From positions 20,592 through 84,591 of the forward strand of contig SIBQ01000009.1 of the NCBI GenBank assembly GCA_009695095.1: a DNA stretch of 64,000 nt. The letters run 5' to 3'. Numbering within the stretch: position 1 is the stretch's first letter; every line of letters starts with the position of its first letter. The notes under the pieces are model-generated. The model saw nothing but the letters and a program-made list of their open reading frames with translations, did no database searches and was not told the DNA's origin. Source of the DNA: Lacunisphaera sp. GTDB taxonomy: Bacteria > Verrucomicrobiota > Verrucomicrobiia > Opitutales > Opitutaceae. This document shows positions 54,955-63,851 of this stretch, piece by piece. The translations under genes and the position numbers were made by a program.

Positions 54955-56292
54955 ATGACTCGAAAATACTTCGGCACTGACGGCGTGCGTGGTCCTTACG
55001 GCAGCGCGACGATGAACGAGGCCTTTGCATGGCGTCTGGGCGCCGCCGCGGCCCGCTGGCTGAAGAAGGCCAAGGGCGGAGCAGGCGGCAAGGTCGTGAT
55101 CGGCCGCGACACACGCGCCTCGGGCGCCTCGCTTGTCCAGGCGGTGGCCGGCGGTCTGGCGCACGAGGGGTGCGCGGTTTTTTCGCTGGAGGTGCTGCCG
55201 ACTCCTGCGGTCGCGCGGGCAGTGGGGATGAACCGCGCAGTGCTGGGCGTGGTCATCACCGCCTCGCACAATCCCGCCACGGACAATGGCATCAAGTTTA
55301 TCAGCGCGAGCGGCATGAAGCTGACGGACGCCGAGGAGGCACAGATCGAGCAGCTGATGCCCGCGACGCCAATGACTGACACCAGGGTTTCGCTGCCCCA
55401 GCTCGACGGGGCGTCCAATTATCTTGCCATGGCGGAAAGCCTGCTGGCTTCGCCTCTCAACGGCTGGAAGATCGTGCTTGATACCGCCAACGGCGCGACG
55501 GTTCACACCAGCGGACCCGTCCTGCGTGATTATGGCGCCGATCTATGGTGCATCGGGGCCGATCCGGACGGTAAAAATATCAATGCCGGGGTGGGGAGTG
55601 AGCACCCGGAGAAAATGTGCGAAGCCGTACGGCGGCACGGCGCGCGGCTGGGCATCGCACACGATGGTGATGGCGACCGCTGCATCTTGTGCGACGAAAA
55701 GGGCGAGGTGCTAGCTGGCGACGAGATCCTAACGATTCTCGCCTTGCATGCGCTCAAGCAGGGCAAGCTGGCGAAGAAGACCCTCGTGGTGACTGTGCAG
55801 AGCAATCTCGGTGTTGATGCTGCGATGGCAGTCGCCGGCGGGCGCGTCGTCCGCACACCGGTCGGCGATCGCTACGTCAGTGAGAAGATGCTCGTGGAGG
55901 GTGCTAATCTCGGGGGGGAGTCATCAGGCCATATTATTTGCGCGGACGCGTCGCCGACCGGCGACGGACTCGTGGCCGCGCTTAAAGTGATCGGGATCAT
56001 GCAGGCCACCGGGAAGCCGCTGTCCGAACTGCGCCGGGTTTTGATAATGTCTCCACAGCTTTCCGTGGCCTTGACCGTGAAGAAAAATAAACCGCTGGAA
56101 TCCCTGTGGGGATTGTCCGCGGCGATCAAGTCGGTGGAAATGGAGCTTGGGACGAAGGGCCGGGTGCTCGTGCGCTATTCCGGCACCGAGCCGAAGCTAC
56201 GGCTACTGGTCGAGGGCCCGACGGATGCCGTGGTGAAGGCCGCGCTGGCTAAATTAGCGACTGCCGCCCGCTCCGATCTGGAAATCCATTAA
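54955..56292 (+). CDS. glmM: Phosphoglucosamine mutase
   Basis: GlmM makes glucosamine-1-phosphate for UDP-GlcNAc, feeding peptidoglycan and LPS. The 445-residue alpha-D-phosphohexomutase has the phosphoserine loop ITASHNPATDNGIKF (near residue 100), the metal-binding DGDGDRC (near residue 240), the sugar loop GGESSGH and the phosphate loop RYSGTEPKLR. It starts MTRKYFGTDGVRG at 54955, as usual. Confidence 0.95.
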   Translation: MTRKYFGTDGVRGPYGSATMNEAFAWRLGAAAARWLKKAKGGAGGKVVIGRDTRASGASLVQAVAGGLAHEGCAVFSLEVLPTPAVARAVGMNRAVLGVVITASHNPATDNGIKFISASGMKLTDAEEAQIEQLMPATPMTDTRVSLPQLDGASNYLAMAESLLASPLNGWKIVLDTANGATVHTSGPVLRDYGADLWCIGADPDGKNINAGVGSEHPEKMCEAVRRHGARLGIAHDGDGDRCILCDEKGEVLAGDEILTILALHALKQGKLAKKTLVVTVQSNLGVDAAMAVAGGRVVRTPVGDRYVSEKMLVEGANLGGESSGHIICADASPTGDGLVAALKVIGIMQATGKPLSELRRVLIMSPQLSVALTVKKNKPLESLWGLSAAIKSVEMELGTKGRVLVRYSGTEPKLRLLVEGPTDAVVKAALAKLATAARSDLEIH

Positions 56293-56300
56293 CCCGTCAT

Positions 56301-56373
56301 GTTCACCGCGAAGTCACGAAGAGATGTCTGGCGCTCATTCTACTTTGTGAGCTTTGCGCCTTCGTGGTTCATT
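56301..56373. repeat. CACGAAG/CTTCGTG imperfect palindrome
   Basis: Left words CACCGCGAAGTCACGAAG are answered by CTTTGCGCCTTCGTGGTT on the right (13 of 18 pairs). CCTTCGTG-type palindromes of this kind are frequent between genes in Verrucomicrobia, Bacteroidetes and Planctomycetes (general knowledge). It lies between glmM and the TPR gene. Confidence 0.7.
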
Positions 56374-56397
56374 TCCCCTATTTCCATCATATAATTA

Positions 56398-57043
56398 TGC
56401 CCGAGATCCCCGTCAGTTCGCTGGATTTGCGACTGCAGAAGCAGGCGGAGAGTGCGCGCGCAGCCTACGACCGCGGCAAGGCGGAGCAGGCGGCGGCGCT
56501 GTGCGCGAATATTCTGGAGGAGCAGCCGGCCTGCCTCGCGGTGCGCAAACTGGAACGCGCCGCGCTACTGAAGCTCGAGACGGCCCGCCAGGGCGGGATT
56601 TCCAAGATGGTATGGCGGTGTCTATAGCGCCCTTTCTGCTTGGCGGCAGCCTGCGGTTGAAGGACGAGCCCCTCGTGGCCCTCGCTAGCGCCGAGAAACT
56701 TTTGCGCCGTGATCCGCAGAATATCGCCGCGCTGGGCCTGCTGGGGCAGGCGGCGCTGGCGCTCGGCTGGCCGGAGACGGCGGTGTTTGCCTACGAGGCG
56801 GCAAGCGACCTGGATCACGACCGCGTGGATATTTGGATTTCCCTCAGCGGAGCGTATCTGTCCAGCGGCCGGGCTAGGGATGCCGCCCACGCGGCGGACG
56901 AGGCCCTGCGGCTCCATCCGTCCAACGCCGACGCACTGACCCTGCAACGGAGCGCGTCGGTGGCTGTCACGATGGCGAAGGGCAAGTGGGAACAGGGCGG
57001 CGACTACCGCGGCAAGCTGGCCGCCGATTCAAAGACAGAGTGA
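56398..57043 (+). pseudogene. TPR-repeat protein, frameshifted and C-terminally truncated
   Basis: From the ATG at 56398 the product starts MPEIPVSSLDLRLQKQAESA with TPR helices. Near 56605-56615 the frame shifts from ISKM into AVSIAPFLLGGSLRLKDEP, then two more TPRs follow (ALASAEKLLRRDPQNIAALGLLGQ-type, AADEALRLHPSNADAL). The family, common in Verrucomicrobia, normally continues for hundreds of residues after a segment like MAKGKWEQGGDYR, but here it stops at KTE. The missing end borders a recombinase remnant. Confidence 0.65.
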
Positions 57044-57450
57044 AGATGCCGTCGATGCGTATCGAGGGATAATAGTAAAGCTGACCCTCTACGGTTCTCC
57101 TAGGCCGCGAATTAGAAACCTGTGGTGGTCGAGAAGAACAGATCCCCATTAATTTGCTTTTCTTGCAGGCCTAGTTGGGGCACTTTCTTGGCGAGCCACT
57201 CGAAATCATCCGACTAGTGGTTTCCACGGGTTTTCCGAATCTCAGAGATAAAAACGCGACGATTTGGTAACACTTTTTGATGCGATAAACCCAGTTCCCG
57301 ATTAGGACGCGCTTGGCAGCGGAAATTATCTCGTCGCGGATAAGTATGCCGGCGACGTCGCAGGCGGGAATAGCGCTCGGCGGCCAAGTACTGCTCGCGA
57401 GTCCAGTTGGTTAAACGATGCATTTGAGTCCAATATGAGCACCGTGTGCC
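57044..57450. other. Scrambled gene-free stretch
   Basis: No gene can be supported here. Composition is AT-richer than the surroundings and short frames on both strands are interrupted. A minus-strand run (TNWTREQYLAAERYSRL near 57350-57420) looks faintly protein-like but I cannot assign it. The stretch lies between the truncated TPR gene and a recombinase remnant. Confidence 0.4.
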
Positions 57451-57612
57451 TCCTGCATTCCGCATCACTGGAGGCATGCCACGCAGTCTTGTGAGAGTCT
57501 TGATGCTCTGCGGCAATTGCTGGGGCGTGCGGCCATTGAACCAACCGCCGGCTATCTGCATCCGGTCGTGGCCAAGGTCACCAGCCCGCTTGACGATCCG
57601 CCCACCGGGTAA
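57451..57612 (+). pseudogene. Tyrosine recombinase C-terminal remnant
   Basis: About 53 codons without a start read IPHHWRHATQ, then ALRQLLGRAAIEPTAGYLHP and VVAKVTSPLDDPPTG, stopping at 57610-57612. This is the pattern of a phage/integron-type integrase end: the HxxR box (HWRHA), the LLGH-like box (LLGRA), the nucleophile Tyr (TAGYLHP) and the SPLD tail. The core-binding and most of the catalytic domain are missing. Confidence 0.6.
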
Positions 57613-57651
57613 CCCAGAAAAGCAGAGGCGGGGCTTAGGCGGGAACGTGAT

Positions 57652-58977
57652 TTATGATTGGCGGCGAAGCAGGGCGACGTAGAAGCCGTCGGTGTTGCGG
57701 GCGCCGGGGAGGAGGGAGGTGCCGAGGCCGTCGTATTCGCCGCCGTAGTTCCTCACCGGGGCTTCGGGGGTAAACTGGGGATGGGGCTTCAGGAACGCGG
57801 CAATCACGTCGCGGTTCTCGTAGTGGCTGAGCGAACAGGTGACGTAAATAAGCAGGCCTCCGGCACGGACGTGCGGGGCGTTTGTAGTCAGGATTTCCAA
57901 CTGCATCCTGACAAACGTCACGAGTGCTTCGGGCTGCATGCACCACTTGAGGTGCGGCTGACGTCGCCAAGTGCCTGACCCGGAGCACGGTGCGTCCACG
58001 AGCGCGCCGTCGTATACATTGGCTGGCCCGCGGACAATGGAGATATTGTCGAGCCGGGCGCGTTGGGCGCGGTCGCGGAGCTCGTCGAGAATAACCGGAC
58101 GGATGTCCGTGGCGTCCACGTGCCCCTGCGGGCCGAGAAGTCGGGCGAGCTGCAGGGTCTTGCCGCCGGCCCCGGCACAGGCATCGAGCCAACGCCCGCC
58201 GGGAGCGATGTCAGCGTGAGCCAGGACCAGCTGCGAGCCGAGATCCTGGATTTCCACAAACCCACGACGGTAGGCGTCGGTATTGGCCACCTCCGCGTTG
58301 GGCGGCAGGCAGATGGCGTCGGGGAAATCCGTGGGCTGATCGAAGGCCCAGTTCTTGGCCCGGAACTCATCGAGGACGAGATTGCGGTCGGTGCACTGGA
58401 TGCGCACCCAGATGCTGGCGCGGCTGTTGATGGCGTCGAGCTGCGTGTCGGTGAAGGCGGCGGGGCAGTGCTCGCGGAACCAAGCAGGAAGGAGGGCTTG
58501 AGGGTCGAAGGGGTGGCAGGGGTGGAACCCGGCCTCCCGACGGTCTGCAGAGAGCGCGTCCGGTGATCGAGCTCCACCTTGCGGCGGTCTCCCGGGCGGG
58601 ATGATTTGGCCGAGATAGGCGTGCAGCGTAACAGCTCTCGTCTTCAGGTCAGCGTCCTCAGGCGCAAGCACCCACTCGCCGCAGATGGTCTTCTGATAAG
58701 CCTCGGTAGTGGGCAGCGTCGGCAGGAGCCACGCGATGATTTTAGCGGCGGTCTGCGCATCAGAGTCAAGTAGCCCGTCAATCCACGGCAGGAAGCGCAC
58801 CGCAGTGTAGATGAGCTCGCGGTAGAGCTTGCGGTCGCGCGAGCCGATGGAGCGGTGGCGGGCGATAGTTACCTTGATGCGGCGCGGCAGGGCGCTGTCG
58901 CGGCGCAGGTGCGGCCGCAGTTCCGCAAAGAATTCCAAAAACAGGCGCTGCTGGTTGGCGGCGATGTTGGGATTCAT
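57652..58977 (-). CDS. RsmB-type 16S rRNA (cytosine-5) methyltransferase
   Basis: The 441-residue protein has an N-terminal NusB-like helical region (residues 1-130) and a C-terminal Rossmann methyltransferase domain of the NOL1/NOP2/Sun family. AdoMet motif I is WLDACAGAGGKTLQLA, motif IV is VDAPCSGSGTWRR with the release cysteine, and motif VI is YVTCSLSHYEN with the catalytic cysteine. It should make m5C in 16S rRNA, likely position 967. Residues 128-155 hold a family-unusual, Pro-rich insert. Confidence 0.88.
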   Translation of the reverse strand: MNPNIAANQQRLFLEFFAELRPHLRRDSALPRRIKVTIARHRSIGSRDRKLYRELIYTAVRFLPWIDGLLDSDAQTAAKIIAWLLPTLPTTEAYQKTICGEWVLAPEDADLKTRAVTLHAYLGQIIPPGRPPQGGARSPDALSADRREAGFHPCHPFDPQALLPAWFREHCPAAFTDTQLDAINSRASIWVRIQCTDRNLVLDEFRAKNWAFDQPTDFPDAICLPPNAEVANTDAYRRGFVEIQDLGSQLVLAHADIAPGGRWLDACAGAGGKTLQLARLLGPQGHVDATDIRPVILDELRDRAQRARLDNISIVRGPANVYDGALVDAPCSGSGTWRRQPHLKWCMQPEALVTFVRMQLEILTTNAPHVRAGGLLIYVTCSLSHYENRDVIAAFLKPHPQFTPEAPVRNYGGEYDGLGTSLLPGARNTDGFYVALLRRQS

Positions 58978-58987
58978 AAGAAGAGAA

Positions 58988-59062
58988 ACCTGAGGGAGGA
59001 AACCTGAAACCTGAGAATCAATTCCGAGTCTTCAGGTTTCCGGTCTCGAGTCTCAGGTTTTC
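58988..59062. repeat. CCTGAAACCTGAGA palindromic element
   Basis: Left words CCTGAGGGAGG, CCTGAAACCTGAGA and right words TCTTCAGGTTTCC, TCTCAGGTTTT are near-complements with near-tandem inner repeats, filling the gap between the lptD stop and the methyltransferase start region. Confidence 0.65.
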
Positions 59063-59065
59063 GGC

Positions 59066-61156
59066 TTAAAACTTCAGGAGCTCGACCTCGATGTTGAGCG
59101 CAAAGGAGCTTTCGCGGCGCGGGCCGTTAAACCAGGAGACCTCGTATTTGACCGCCCAGGTCTGGCCGAGTCGCTGCCAGAGGCCGTAGCTCTGCTCGTT
59201 GAACCGGCGATTCCGCGCGTCGTAGCGCCAGAGCCCGATGACATCCCAAACCTCAGTAAGGCGCTGCCGGCATTCGAGATAGTATTCCTTGTGATTGTTC
59301 CTGAGGTAATGAGTGGTGAGGCGCAGCGACCACCATTCCTGGTCCACGAGTTCAAGGGCGGTGTTTATCTCCTGCGCGCCTGGCGTGTGCGGATTGACGC
59401 GGTGAAAAACCCCCAAGCGCAACCACGGTGCGGGCGTGAGGGTGAACTCGCTGTAGATGTCCGAGAGCGCGCGTTGGCCGGTGGGGCGGTCGAAGCGATA
59501 GTCGGCGGCGAAGTTGAGTGTGGCCAGATTGCGCGAGCCGTAGGTGTGATCGCGGGTCTGCAGGGTGTTGCCGAGTTGCAGGCGCAGGGTGTTGAGCGAG
59601 TCGAAGTCGTCGAGGTTGCGGGAGTCGCCGATGGAGAGCGGCTGCAGGTAGGTGGAGAAGGCGCGGCGATCGATCGCGGGGATGAAGGCGCGGCCGTCAT
59701 CCGCTTTCGGGGCGTAGCGGTAGGAAAGCCTGGGTTCAACGAGGTGTCGGAGGCCATCGATCTTCCAGATTTTGTTTTTGAAGTCGAAGGTGCCGCTGGT
59801 GAGCAGGCGGGCGTCGAAACCGACTTCGCCGAGCGTGCGTGTGTAGGTGTCCCGGCCGCCGATGGCATCGGTGTAGTGGGTCACGTGGCCCCCGGCGACG
59901 GGCGTGAAGCTGAACCACGGCGTGGGCGCAATGGGGCGCTCGAGGCCAAAGTAGGCGTCAAGGCGGTTGGTGCGGAGCTCCGGGTCGTTCTCGAATGCAT
60001 CGGTTTGGAGCACGGCGGCGCTGGCGCTCAAGCGCTGGTAAATCCCGAGGGTCAGGGCGGTCGGCAGCAAATCGAACCGCACCTCGGGCAGACGCTCCTG
60101 CACGCGGTGGTAGGAGTTGGGATGGACGCGGGCGAAAGCGCTGAGCGAGTAATTGCCGCCGGTGTAGACGGCCTCGAGGAAGGAGTCGGGCTGCTGGAAC
60201 CGGTCGAAGCGCTTGTGGTCGAAGTCGCGCAGAATTTCGGAATCGCTCCAGTAGTTGAACTGGCCGTTGAGCGTGAAGTGCTCGCCGACCTGCTGGCGAT
60301 GTTCCCAGGCGAAGTAGGCGCGGTCACGCGGCACGGGTGCGCCGAGCACGCCGGTGCGCCGGTCGCCGTAGTCGTTGATGTAGCCGGAGCGGAAGAAGCC
60401 GTCCACTGAGCCGCCGTCATTGGCGCGGTGGTAGCGGCCGGCAGGACCGGCCATGATGCCACGGGCCGAGTAGAGGCCGATGTTGGCGCCGAGTTTGACG
60501 CCCTCCGCCACGGGCAGGTGGAAGCCCAACTCGGCCAAGACGCCGAGATTGCCCAGATACCCCACCCGGGCGCTGATGTAGGAGACAAAATCGGCATCGA
60601 GCGCCTGCTCGAAGTGTGGAAAGGAGATGAAATGCCCGCCGAGCAGGCCGACGCGCAGGCCCTCGGCGCGGACGATCCGGCCGCGGGCGTAGGTGAGGCG
60701 CCGGGCATGGATGGAGGGAGTGTAGCCGGCGTTTTCGCGAAAAAAGACGGTGGCGTCGGTGAAGACGAGCTCGTCCAGCGTGCCTTCCACCGTATCGCCT
60801 GACACATAGATGGGAAATTCCCCGACGCGGAGGTTGAGCACCTGCAGGCCCTTGGTGGCGAGGTCGTAGGTGCCCTCGTCGGCGACGAGGCGGCGCTGAC
60901 CGGAGGTAAGAACGAAGGTGCCCTTGGCCGCCACGATGTGGGTGGCGGTGTGGTAGCGGATCTCGTCGGCGGTTAGCACGGTGTCGCCGTAGACCAGCCG
61001 GGCGTCGCCGGTGACCACGGTCTGGCTGGTGGCGGCGTCGTAATTGAACAGTTTGCCGGTGATCACCGGTTGCTGTTCCTCCGCGTGAACCAGGGCCGCA
61101 ACTAGGCAGGCGGCACCAAGGGTGGTGAGGAGTCGGTTGACGCGGGCGGGCGGCAT
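59066..61156 (-). CDS. lptD: LPS-assembly protein LptD
   Basis: LptD is the outer-membrane barrel that inserts LPS, working with LptE. The 696-residue protein has a signal peptide (LLTTLGAACLVAALVHA), an OstA/jellyroll N-terminal domain (about 30-180, with ATSQTVVTGDARLVYGD and ADEIRYHTATHIVAAKG) and a barrel with alternating aromatic strands ending in the C-terminal LNIEVELLKF. The ATG at 61156 is preferred to a long extension to 61342. No cysteines for the disulfides of E. coli LptD are seen, as in many non-proteobacterial forms. Confidence 0.87.
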   Translation of the reverse strand: MPPARVNRLLTTLGAACLVAALVHAEEQQPVITGKLFNYDAATSQTVVTGDARLVYGDTVLTADEIRYHTATHIVAAKGTFVLTSGQRRLVADEGTYDLATKGLQVLNLRVGEFPIYVSGDTVEGTLDELVFTDATVFFRENAGYTPSIHARRLTYARGRIVRAEGLRVGLLGGHFISFPHFEQALDADFVSYISARVGYLGNLGVLAELGFHLPVAEGVKLGANIGLYSARGIMAGPAGRYHRANDGGSVDGFFRSGYINDYGDRRTGVLGAPVPRDRAYFAWEHRQQVGEHFTLNGQFNYWSDSEILRDFDHKRFDRFQQPDSFLEAVYTGGNYSLSAFARVHPNSYHRVQERLPEVRFDLLPTALTLGIYQRLSASAAVLQTDAFENDPELRTNRLDAYFGLERPIAPTPWFSFTPVAGGHVTHYTDAIGGRDTYTRTLGEVGFDARLLTSGTFDFKNKIWKIDGLRHLVEPRLSYRYAPKADDGRAFIPAIDRRAFSTYLQPLSIGDSRNLDDFDSLNTLRLQLGNTLQTRDHTYGSRNLATLNFAADYRFDRPTGQRALSDIYSEFTLTPAPWLRLGVFHRVNPHTPGAQEINTALELVDQEWWSLRLTTHYLRNNHKEYYLECRQRLTEVWDVIGLWRYDARNRRFNEQSYGLWQRLGQTWAVKYEVSWFNGPRRESSFALNIEVELLKF

Positions 61157-61305
61157 GAGTCTGAAGTGGCGGGCGGGGCGGGTCGGGGCAAATAGATTTC
61201 CGAAGTCATTACCTGTCGGCGCGGGGATTGGTCCCCTGTGGCCGACTGCTGGCGGCCCGGGTTTTACCTGAGTTATGCGTCCTCCGGCGCAAAAAACGCA
61301 GGCAA

Positions 61306-63576
61306 ATGTTTCGAGTGGACGCGGTGCAGGAGCCGGGCACAATTGACCGACTTAGTCCTGTGATCATACCCGTCAACGAGCTCAGCGCCTTCCTGGGGAA
61401 TCAACAGGCCAACCCGCATGGCTGGCTGGGCATGCACCCACTGACCCACGGGGCCAAATTCGGGGTGGTGGTGCGGGCGTTCATGCGAGCGGCGGAAAAA
61501 TGTGCCGTGGTGGAGCTCGATGCCCCCGGGGCGCCAGCGCACCCGATGCAGCAACTCGCGCCCGAGGGTTTCTTCGAGGTGTTCATCCCGGGCAGGAAAA
61601 TATTCCGCTACCAACTGCGCTATCAGACCTCCTGGGGCGACATCCACCAGGTTCATAACGCCTACTCGTTCCTGCCCTCGGTGTCGAAGCAGGACCTCTA
61701 CCTCTTCAACGAGGGTAACGAGCACCGCGTCTACGAAAAACTAGGTGCACACAGCCGGATGATGGGCGGCGTGCCCGGTGTGGCCTTCGCGGTGTGGGCG
61801 CCGGCCGCCTCGCGCGTGTCGCTCGTCGGCAATTTCAACGGCTGGGACGCACGCTATCATCCCATGCGGCCGCTCGGTGGCTCGGGGGTGTGGGAGCTTT
61901 TTGTGCCCGATGCGCGCGAGGGCGGGCTCTACAAATTTGCTGTCTGGGACCAGCACGGGCACATGCGGCTGAAGACCGACCCCTATGGCACATATTTCGA
62001 GGCGCCGCCGAACAACGCGGCCATTATCTGCGACACGAGCCGCTACGCGTGGACGGATGCCGATTGGATGGCGAAGCGCCGCGCGCAGGCCGGGCAGGTG
62101 GACCGGCCGATGTCAATCTACGAAGTGCACCTCGGCTCCTGGAAGCGAAACATGGCGGAGGCCAACCGGCCGTTCACCTACCGCGAACTCGCGCCGCTGC
62201 TGGCGGACTACGTGAGCGAGATGGGCTTCACCCATATCGAGGTGCTGCCGGTCAGCGAGTTTCCTTTCACCGGTTCGTGGGGTTACCAGGTCACGGGTTT
62301 CTTCGCCCCGACGCACCGCTGGGGCACGCCGGAGGATTTTCAGTTCTTCGTCGACCACCTGCATAGCCGCGGCCTCGGCATCATCGTGGACTGGGTGCCG
62401 GCGCATTTCCCGCGCGACAGTTTTGCCCTGGCCCAATTCGACGGCACGCACCTCTACGAGCACGCTGACCCGCGGCTGGGCGCGCACCAGGACTGGGGCA
62501 CGCTGATATTCAACTACGGCCGGCAGGAGGTGCGGTGCTTCCTCATCGCCAGCGCACTGTCGTGGCTCGAGCGATATCACATCGACGGTTTGCGGGTGGA
62601 CGCGGTCGCGTCGATGCTCTACCTCGACTACTCGCGCAAAGCCGGCGAATGGATTCCCAACCGATACGGCGGACGGGAGAACATCGAGGCCATCAACTTT
62701 CTGCGGCAGGTGAACGACCTCGTGCACCAGTATTATCCCGGCGCGATCACCATCGCGGAGGAGTCCACTGCGTTCGCCATGGTCAGCCGACCGACAAAGG
62801 ACGGGGGCCTCGGTTTCGACTATAAGTGGAACATGGGTATGATGCACGACACGCTCGCGTATTTCCAAAAGGATCCCATCCACCGCAAGTGGTCGCATGA
62901 CAAGCTGACCTTCGGGATGATCTACCAGTATTCGGAGAATTTCATTTCGGTCTACTCGCACGACGAGGTCGTGCACATGAAGTCCTCGATGCTCAGCAAA
63001 ATGGCCGCGGGCAGCGTTGCCGAAAAAGCCGCCAACCTGCGGACCCTCTTCGGCTACATCTGGCTGTATCCCGGGAAAAAGCTGCTGTTCATGGGCAGTG
63101 AATTTGGCCAGCGCGGCGAGTGGAAGCACGACGCCAGCCTCGAATGGCACCTGCTAAAGGAGCCGCAGCACGAAGGGCTGCGGCTGGTGGTGCGTGACCT
63201 GAACCGGCTCTACACCGGCGACCCGGTGCTGAGCTGCGCCGACTTCCGTTCCGGCGGCTTCCGCTGGGTGAATTGCAACGACGGCGACCGCAGCGTCATC
63301 AGTTTCCTGCGGCTGGACGCCGCGCAGAAGTCAGCGTATCTAGTGGTGAGCAATTTCACGCCGCTGATTCGAACGCGCTACAACGTGGGCGTGCCCCACG
63401 CGGGCTACTGGAAGGAAGTCCTGAACACCAACTCACTATATTACGGCGGCACCGGCTTCGGCAACCACGGTGGCCGGCCAGCCAGCACCCAGCCGGCCGA
63501 CGGCCACGAGAATTCGCTGAGCCTGACGCTGCCCGGGCTGTCCACGCTGGTCTTCAAGTGGACGGCGAAGGAGTAA
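61306..63576 (+). CDS. glgB: 1,4-alpha-glucan branching enzyme
   Basis: GlgB makes the alpha-1,6 branches of glycogen. The 756-residue GH13 protein has two N-terminal beta domains (residues about 35-120 and 130-240, with WAPAASRVSLVGNFNGWD) and a catalytic barrel with nucleophile Asp in DGLRVDAVASMLYLDYSR, acid Glu in IAEESTAF and Asp in YSHDEVVH, then a C-terminal beta domain. A GTG at 61360 (738 residues) fits the family start VIIPVNEL better and may be the real one. Confidence 0.95.
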   Translation: MFRVDAVQEPGTIDRLSPVIIPVNELSAFLGNQQANPHGWLGMHPLTHGAKFGVVVRAFMRAAEKCAVVELDAPGAPAHPMQQLAPEGFFEVFIPGRKIFRYQLRYQTSWGDIHQVHNAYSFLPSVSKQDLYLFNEGNEHRVYEKLGAHSRMMGGVPGVAFAVWAPAASRVSLVGNFNGWDARYHPMRPLGGSGVWELFVPDAREGGLYKFAVWDQHGHMRLKTDPYGTYFEAPPNNAAIICDTSRYAWTDADWMAKRRAQAGQVDRPMSIYEVHLGSWKRNMAEANRPFTYRELAPLLADYVSEMGFTHIEVLPVSEFPFTGSWGYQVTGFFAPTHRWGTPEDFQFFVDHLHSRGLGIIVDWVPAHFPRDSFALAQFDGTHLYEHADPRLGAHQDWGTLIFNYGRQEVRCFLIASALSWLERYHIDGLRVDAVASMLYLDYSRKAGEWIPNRYGGRENIEAINFLRQVNDLVHQYYPGAITIAEESTAFAMVSRPTKDGGLGFDYKWNMGMMHDTLAYFQKDPIHRKWSHDKLTFGMIYQYSENFISVYSHDEVVHMKSSMLSKMAAGSVAEKAANLRTLFGYIWLYPGKKLLFMGSEFGQRGEWKHDASLEWHLLKEPQHEGLRLVVRDLNRLYTGDPVLSCADFRSGGFRWVNCNDGDRSVISFLRLDAAQKSAYLVVSNFTPLIRTRYNVGVPHAGYWKEVLNTNSLYYGGTGFGNHGGRPASTQPADGHENSLSLTLPGLSTLVFKWTAKE

Positions 63577-63851
63577 CTACTTCGCCGCGCCCTTCAGGCC
63601 GAGCAAGAAGGTGGGCATGGGCGTGGAGTTCTTGATCTCAATCACGCCCATCGGCTTGAAGTCGTATTTGCCCGCGCGGAGCTTCTTGGTGGCCTCCGAA
63701 ACCTGAATGAAGCCCGGCTGCCCGTGCGACTCCATGCGGCTGGCGATGTTGACGGTGTCACCTCACAGGTCGTAGGAAAACTTCTTGGTGCCGATGATGC
63801 CGGCGACGACCGGGCCGCTGTTCATGCCGACGCGGATGCTCCAGTCGAGCA
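63577..63851 (-). pseudogene. Adenylate/guanylate cyclase C-terminal fragment
   Basis: The fragment is the C-terminal part of a class III cyclase domain: [37 protein letters not shown] and QPGFIQVSEATKKL. The usual Trp in YDLWGDTVN is a TGA at 63763-63765. The remainder of the gene beyond about 63851 is replaced by an IS3-family element. Its natural stop (63577-63579) directly follows the glgB stop, so the two genes converge with no gap. Confidence 0.85.

Noticed and set aside
57214..57561. A 115-codon minus-strand gene between the TPR remnant and the methyltransferase
   Set aside because: Its first part is antisense to the recombinase remnant and the rest shows no domain; the Arg-rich translation looks like noise.
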